Below are positions 48,549 to 64,000 of a DNA stretch of 64,000 nucleotides, one piece after another (the stretch's first letter is position 1; every line of letters begins with the position of its first letter). The DNA is taken from the NCBI RefSeq assembly GCF_033807715.1, contig NC_084596.1:38976958-39040957 (forward strand), written 5' to 3'. The translations under genes were made by a program, and so were the position numbers. This stretch comes from Cololabis saira (lineage: Eukaryota; Chordata; Actinopteri; Beloniformes; Belonidae). The notes under the pieces were generated by a model. It was given only the letters and a program-made list of their open reading frames with translations. It was not told where the DNA came from and searched no databases.

Positions 48549-48940
48549 CGGCCCCCCTCTCTGGTCATCCCGCTGCTGCTTCCACCTGCCTGCGCCCCCC
48601 CACCCCCTCTGGTCATCCCGCTGCTGCTTCCACATGCCTGCGTGGATGTCTGCTGTGTGGATGTCTGCTGTGTGCTGCTGACGTCCCTGACCCCCCAGTC
48701 TGGCCTTCGGCAGGAGGGTCCCCCCTTATGATCCTGCTCAAGGTTTCTTCCCTCCTAAAGGGGAGTTTTTCCTTGCCACTGTTTGACTTAAGGCTTTTCT
48801 CCCACTAGGAGAGTTTTTATCTGCCATTGTTTATGTAATAATTGCTCGGGGGTCATGTTCTGGGTCACTGGAAAGCGTCTAGAGACAACTTTTGTTGTAT
48901 TAGACGCTGTACAAATAAAATTGAATTGAAGAATTGAATT
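48549..48940 (+). mobile_element. LINE 3' end (L2/Maui-like), unit 2
   Basis: Same insertion as unit 1, with a fuller AATAAAATTGAATTGAAG tail. Confidence 0.65.
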
Positions 48941-49830
48941 AAATGAGCCCCACCCCTTCTTCTGATTGGTCTATGTGATAGTTCCTATTTTCTGCAATAA
49001 CTTCTGAATGGTTTGACATAAAGACTTGTGGGTGGTGTCATCGGACATGGTTTTGAGTCCTTGACCATAATTGGTGCAAATTAGCCCCGCCCCTTCTTCT
49101 GATTGGTTGATATTTGATAGTTCCTACTTTCTGCCATAACTTTTGAATGGTTTGACATAGAGAGTCCTGGATGTCGTCATTTCTGATATGTTTATGATGA
49201 TAGGTTGAGTTTTATGTGAACAGCAAAGGCACTTTTTATAGTATTATTGACCTAGGAACGAGGGGGGAACCCGGGGGGGGCGGGGGCGGCCATGAGTGCA
49301 AGGGCCCATTCATTGCTGCTTGCGGCTTTAATATGGGATTGTATCACTATCGTAGCAAAAGTGATTTACACTTGTGTGATGCCATGTCAACACTCTCTTG
49401 ATTTTTTACAACTCCATTCAATCAATTTTGAAATTATCGCCAACTACAAGGTCCCTCTTCATGCTGTTGCTTAAGAGAATTTCTCAATATGCGAGTCACT
49501 TTGGATAAAAGCATTTGCTAAATGTGTAAATATAAATGTAAATAATGCAGAGAAGTACAATGCAATTTATAGAAACAAAAACAACCTCAAAGACCACATT
49601 TTTTCCTGGGACGTCTATGCATTTTTTCCTTGACAAGACAAAAAAAACAGGAAATACATTTAAAAAATACTAATTCCTGATGGGAAATTGATTAATAAAG
49701 CCATGAGTAAGGAGATGTGTGCGGATATTGGACAGGCATGCCTGCGGTACTGATCTGTCCCACGTAAAGAATAGGTGGAACATTTTTAAATGTGGAATAA
49801 GTGAGATAAATACTTTCAAGACATGTTTGC

Positions 49831-50030
49831 GGGGCTGCTGAGTGGCACAGTGGTTAAAGCAAGCGGCCCATATACTGAGGCTCCAGTCCTCATGCAGCAG
49901 TCGCAGGTTCGAGTCCCGGCCTGCATGTCGACCTTTGGTGCATTTCGCCTCCATTCTCTCCCTCTCTATTTAAAAATAGAATGGGGTTCTTTGATGCATG
50001 TCGCCCCCATTCTCTCTCTCTCTTTAAAAA
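49831..50030 (+). mobile_element. tRNA-derived SINE, unit 2
   Basis: Same SINE and same AAGACATGTTTGC target repeat (49818-49830 and 50031-50043) as unit 1, inherited through the unit duplication. Confidence 0.85.
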
Positions 50031-50074
50031 AAGACATGTTTGCAGAACTAATGAGACAAAATAACAACTAAAAC

Positions 50075-52582
50075 CCTTAATTGCTTTTTATTGTTAATGC
50101 CAAAATTACTTTGAAGTGTTGTGAGATGGAAAATCACAAAGTAGCAAGAGCTTTACTGTATCTACTATATCACAATGTGTTGGAGGCCTGAAATGCTGAA
50201 TTGAATGTTAATCAACCTTTTAAAACAGATGCAATTTTTTGTTGTGGTGGTGAAATTTATTATAGTTATATAAGAATATTAAAATTAAGGTAAAAGAAAA
50301 GTACAGTTTTTTGACAGCAAATCATATGCAGATTCTTTTTATTTTTCCGGTCATCAAAAAAAACTTTTTTTAGAGACCTTAAAACCAACAAAAAAACCAA
50401 CAAGTTCATGTATTGAAATGTATTCATATCAGTGACCTATTCATTGGGTTAACATCCAAAAGGCCCATGCAGTGACTGCCCTTGGTCTGCTCCTGTTGAC
50501 ATGGCATTGTTTTCTTCTCTTTATCCTTGAGCACAAAGATAACTTGTGAAATTCCTGCTGGCTGCCCTTAAGGGCTTGATGGTTCAGACGACAGCTTGAG
50601 GACAGCTTGTGACGCAGGTGGCACTTTTTTTTAATTTGAAGAGCAGCAACAGGTGATAAGCCCATGAACAACTAACAATATCCTACTGTATATGAAATAT
50701 ATGTTAAAGACATACTTAGTTAAGCTATACTTACCCTAGATTTTATAAAATTTTCAGTTCATTTGTCAGAATAGAATGATCAAAAACAGTAAGGAGAAAA
50801 TGGAAATACAATTGGAAGATTTCTTTAATCATTTCAAATTTGAAGAGTAGACTTGGGGGGGGGGGGGGGTCTGCCACATCATCTTATGCTGCCCTGTACC
50901 GACTTGCTTTCATCTTCTTCACGTATCCCTAAGTCTATTCCAGGCTGTGTGTTGAGAACACTTGTCCATCAATTTAGGGTCTCATTCTCAGCTGTCCACA
51001 GTCCTTGAGTATTTGACTTTTACAATCACATGAGCAAGCAGAGGAAGGTGTGAGCCACCTTGCCCCACTTAAGTTTGTAACTGGAGCCAGGAAAGCTATT
51101 GGCAGTATTTGTCCATTGACGTTGTGTAAGGTCACTTCTAAGGGGTGTTAAATTCTGGGAGAGGCTCACAGGAATTGATTGTTCTCTATCCTTGTTTTCC
51201 CTTCACACATGTACACTGTGGAGCCCAGTGGGGACTTTCATTCTGAGTACTGCTTTGAAGGGCTAGGACATAATGAAAGTGCTCAAAGTTACTTATTGCA
51301 AGATAATCAAAAATCTGTCTTGTTTTAATTGATTGAATTTTGTAAATTATGGGGATTTCCAGGCCGCTTTTCTGCACAAGTCCAAAATGTGTGCCATCAG
51401 CCAGCTTTACCGAGTCTGCTTCTGCCATGTGATCTTAAGGGCTTTGGTGATGCTTTTTACTGGAGAAAGACTGATCTCAACAGAGAATGCAGAGGTGAGT
51501 ATTTCTAACTTTTCTGTTTGTGATATTTGAGACATTTATATCTGTAAACGTATCAAAATGGACCATCATTGAGTGAAAGCAAACGTCTGACTCACTAGAT
51601 TGCAGAATATTCACTCGTCTGTGCCCATGTGTTTATGAAAATACATTTTTGATGGTTAAGTGGTGTTTCTACTTTGCTTTTTATAAACATAATAAAGCAC
51701 AAAATGTAAAACGGGGCAATTTTTGATATTCTTATTTGGATGCTATGTTTATGAACAAACTTCTCATTGCCTTATTGACAGACACTGTGACTATTAACTT
51801 TGGCACTGGAATCCAATTGGAATTCAAATTATAATGCTAGCCATATCTTCAAATAATGATTAAAAAAATCTTAAACCGAAATATAACTTTACTGATGATA
51901 GATTTTTCTCCTGAGAGGCTTTAATGATGATATTCTACTACCCGGACTGAAACACTGAACCAACAATGAGAAAACTCTGTCAAAGTAAAAGAAAGACTTT
52001 CATTCTCATGTTCATATGTAATTTAGTGTAACATGAAAACTTTTTTCTTTTAACTGTTTTTCAAGTTCAGAAGTCTTGAAAATATGTTAATGGTTATGTT
52101 TCCATGCAAAAGAAAAAATCCTTTGAACTTGTTTATATCAGACATGTTGTAAAAACAAAAATTGTAACACTTGAAATCAAAAAATGACCCACTAACATTT
52201 TTTGTGATTACTATTTAAAATCTAGTCGCAGAATTTCAAAACTTCTTAAACAGTTTTCTGTTGACCACAAGGGATGAGTTCCCACTCAGTTACAGTAATG
52301 TTAGAATAGCATTTGCAACAGGTGACCAAGCAGCAGGAATAGAGCAGTTGTCCCTCCAATGATTCAAATATTTGCCATCACAAGGAATAAATAAATACAA
52401 TAAATTAGTATTAGCAAATTAAATTGTAAAGCCATGGACAAAATTAACTTTATTAAATCATGAATGAAATATACTTATTTGTATGCACTTATTAGTGCAG
52501 GTACCCACAGCATGACACTGTTGCTAAATCAATGCGTATTACGAGTATGTACTACTTTGACCTTATTGTAGACAACAGTATG
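50075..52582. repeat. Block B flank, unit 2
   Basis: Near-identical to 16190-18710. Apart from the exon-like segment and a G-tract at about 50856-50868, I recognise no gene or transposon. Confidence 0.6.
51363..51494 (+). other. Exon-like plus-strand segment, copy B2
   Basis: 132 nt after TTTCCAG and before GTGAGT, the best donor of the four. The frame happens to be open here because the TAA of other copies is changed, but the other copies argue against coding. Confidence 0.3.
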
Positions 52583-53215
52583 TAGTATATTAGGCCCTCC
52601 AGAAAAACGCGATTACGCGATCGCATAATTCATTGCATAATCAGCCAAATGGCGCAGATTACGCGGGGATAGATTTATTCCTAAAAGGGCGCATATTTCC
52701 CGCGATAATTGCATATGTCCGCGCTAAATATGCGATTATGCAGGGATTATGCGGGGCTCGCTTGATTTCACAAGGGGGAAGTGTTGTGAGTGAAAAGTCG
52801 GGACGCCCGGTCGCGACGTGCGGGACCCGCCCGGGGACCTCCTCACCCCTCGCAGAAGCCGCCACCTCCCCAAACAGCAGCTCTCACCCGCGGGGGTGAG
52901 AGGTAAAGGGAGTGCCGTCTCCGCCGAGCCCCCAGTTTGCGCGGTGGGCGCGGCTGCCGGTGGACTCTGGTCTCCGCGCTGACCGCGTACCACTGCGCAC
53001 GCTGCGCACGCTGCGCACGCTCCCATCCACTTGGGGATCTTGGCGGCGCACGCGTGGGGGGGCGAAGCTCTGGGTCGTCCCCTCACCGCGCCGGTGCGCC
53101 CGGCAATCACCCGAGCACCGAGCCGTGGGCTGGAGGGGAGAGACCAGGCGGGGACCAGCCTCCGGGCCGCCTCCGCCCCGCTCTCCACCTGCGCTCTCCT
53201 TTTTTTTTTCGTCTA

Positions 53216-53247
53216 CGACCTCAGATCAGACGAGACAGCCCGCTGAA

Positions 53248-53283
<36 letters not shown>

Positions 53284-53299
53284 AAGGATTCCCTCAGTA
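53216..53299 (+). rRNA. 28S rRNA 5'-end fragment inside a transposon, non-functional
   Basis: CGACCTCAGATCAGACG, CCCGCTGAATT, AAGCATATTA, AGCGGAGGAAAAGAAACTAA and GGATTCCCTCAGTA follow in order, as at the start of eukaryotic large-subunit rRNA. There are several substitutions and a one-base loss in GAATTTAAG. The similarity stops after CAGTA. The GC-rich sequence just upstream is in the place of ITS2. It is far too short and mutated to act as rRNA. Confidence 0.85.
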
Positions 53300-53386
53300 C
53301 AATCAGCATTCTTTTAATCTGTGTTCTTATGTATTGAGTGTTGTATGTTTTTATCATGGACCTCGAGTCTGACTAATAGCCTGAAC

Positions 53387-53409
53387 GATGATGATGATGA
53401 TGATGATGA
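53387..53409. repeat. (GAT)n microsatellite
   Basis: About seven GAT triplets within the rDNA-bearing element, to the right of the 28S fragment. Confidence 0.85.
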
Positions 53410-53679
53410 GTAGCTGCGAGCGAAGAGGGAAGAGCTCAGCGCCGAATCCGCAACTTCCTGCATATTTTGCATATTTTGCAACTTTCCGCATATTCCACGA
53501 CTTCCCGCATATTCCGCAACTTCCAGCATATTCCGCAATTTCACCGCATAAAAGCACATAAAAAACCCGCACATTTAATCGCATAATTAATGATTTTAGC
53601 CCGCATAATCAATTATTTTAGCCCGCAGAATCAAGGATTTTTGCCCGCGTTTTTCTGGAGGGTCTAGTATATCAGTTGA

Positions 53680-54425
53680 CATGCTGTATACTAACAATGA
53701 CTGCTGGTCAAGTATCTAGTACTGTATATTACATTGTAAGCACAGTATGTTGTATGAGCATTCTAAAAAAAGCTGTTATCATGACTTTTTGTTATTGTAT
53801 TGTAAGATTTATTGAACTTACTGGTTTGTCGTTATCTCCATAGGAAACAAAACCAAAACTATGCACAAATTGGAAGAATAACCATATTTGGTGAGTAAAA
53901 TTAATTTATGATTTTGCAAATGCATCTCAATTTCTTTTGATTTTTCCTCATTCACTGTGCTTCATTTTAATTTCCTACACCTAGTATGATGACAATTTAT
54001 TGTTAAAAAACTTCCTGAATGACTCATAATGTCAAACGCTTTCTTCAAGATAGACTGGTGTAGAGATATAAAGGGGATGAACATAACGTAACCTCCCTCA
54101 ATAGAATCGGTGCTTGCAGGAGGAAGCTGGGAGGAGGTGGAATTTTAAGAGCAGCAGCACCATCTGCCGGAAAGAGATCAGATTGTATCTGAGAGGCTAG
54201 TTTTGTCAGCTCCTTTTATAGACCTATGAATGAGATGGAGTAATTGGAATAAATCATTCAGAAGTGTAAAAGAGAGCACTCAAGATGTCTGCCTGAACAA
54301 GCTCCAAGGGGTAGCCTGTTTTTATTTTATTATTTTTTTGGTAGGTTTGATTTATCCCTCTATTCGTATGAATCAACAGAGCTGTAACCAAAAGAAAGTC
54401 AAGAAGCCATTTTAGATGCTTATTC
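53680..54425. other. Sequence downstream of gene 3
   Basis: Homologous to 18725-19465 downstream of gene 2. It contains the minus-strand TATAAAAGG near 54215 and no recognised gene. Confidence 0.5.
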
Positions 54426-54427
54426 AA

Positions 54428-54433
54428 TTTATT
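54428..54433 (-). terminator. Gene 3 polyadenylation signal
   Basis: AATAAA on the minus strand, about 90 nt after the TGA at 54523-54525, in the same context as in gene 2. Confidence 0.7.
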
Positions 54434-54522
54434 CTACTGAACAAAAAACATGCTTAGGGAGACACCATCACTAGGACAAGTGTGTCTCGGGAAACAAACT
54501 GGGAATCCTTTCTGTAAAAACA

Positions 54523-64000
<9,478 letters not shown>

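Larger units (their letters stand above)
52591..53664. mobile_element. hAT-like element carrying captured ribosomal DNA, unit 2 only
   Basis: 1074 bp. The ends match as inverted repeats over CCCTCCAGAAAAACGCG (52594 on, and the reverse complement ending at 53662). An 8-bp direct repeat TAGTATAT flanks it (52583-52590 and 53665-53672). The empty site is in unit 1 near 18705. The outer parts are AT-rich with many GCATAAT and GCATATTCCGCAACTTCC-like repeats. The centre, about 52790-53215, is very GC-rich and leads into a 28S rRNA 5' end. No transposase is visible. Superfamily is by target-site length only. Confidence 0.8.

Noticed and set aside
51186..51428. Minus-strand 80-codon frame in block B2
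   Set aside because: The frame is broken in the other three copies of the same segment and has no family motif.
53216..53299. A functional rRNA gene
   Set aside because: Only about 85 bases of the 28S start are present, with changes in invariant positions, and they lie inside a transposon.

Overview
The window looks like teleost fish nuclear DNA. It is AT-rich and intron-rich, and it is full of fish-type repeats: a Rex3/RTE-like LINE, L2-type LINE tails, tRNA-derived SINEs, and hAT, piggyBac and Harbinger-type DNA elements. The only host protein genes I can support are sarcomeric (fast skeletal type) myosin heavy chain genes (MYH), all on the minus strand. Nothing prokaryotic or viral is evident.

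Layout. The window cuts through a head-to-tail tandem array. Unit 1 is about 1-28832, unit 2 about 28833-61912, and unit 3 starts at 61913. Homologous positions are 28832 bp apart (units 1 and 2) and 33080 bp apart (units 2 and 3). Gene 1 is present as its 5' half (start codon 5971, cut by the window edge at position 1). Gene 2 is complete (start codon 34800, stop 19565-19567): 37 coding exons sum to 5814 nt, a 1937-residue protein. Gene 3 is present as its 3' part (window end 64000 to stop 54523-54525). Exons, splice sites and most intron sequence are almost the same between copies, so the duplication is recent or the copies have been homogenised.

Between the intact genes each unit carries a relic of another MYH gene, only the 3' end (13381-14653 and 47199-48467), with lost splice sites, a lost stop codon and a missing exon. 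The sequence around each relic (block A) is homologous to the sequence downstream of the intact gene (block B). This implies an older MYH duplication, decay of one copy, then re-duplication of the pair. Four intergenic copies of a 132-nt plus-strand segment bounded by splice-like sequences are a speculative candidate for antisense noncoding transcription.

Transposons date the copies. Two hAT-type insertions, the Rex3 copy and one SINE are shared by units and so predate the unit duplication. A nested hAT in a gene 3 intron, a Harbinger-type element splitting the unit 2 Rex3 copy, a 1175-bp hAT, a 1393-bp TTAA-flanked piggyBac-type element and a 1074-bp element are seen in one unit only. The last one carries a GC-rich segment ending in a recognisable 5' end of 28S rRNA, which makes it a transposon with captured ribosomal DNA. 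It is the most unusual item in the window.

Function. The intact genes should each make a full thick-filament motor: head with P-loop, switch I, switch II and SH1/SH2, an IQ-motif neck, and a long coiled-coil rod. A CArg-box/TATA-like pair lies upstream of the leader exon in genes 1 and 2. The paralogues differ by a few substitutions, some in functional loops, so the array probably provides gene dosage plus slight isoform variation.
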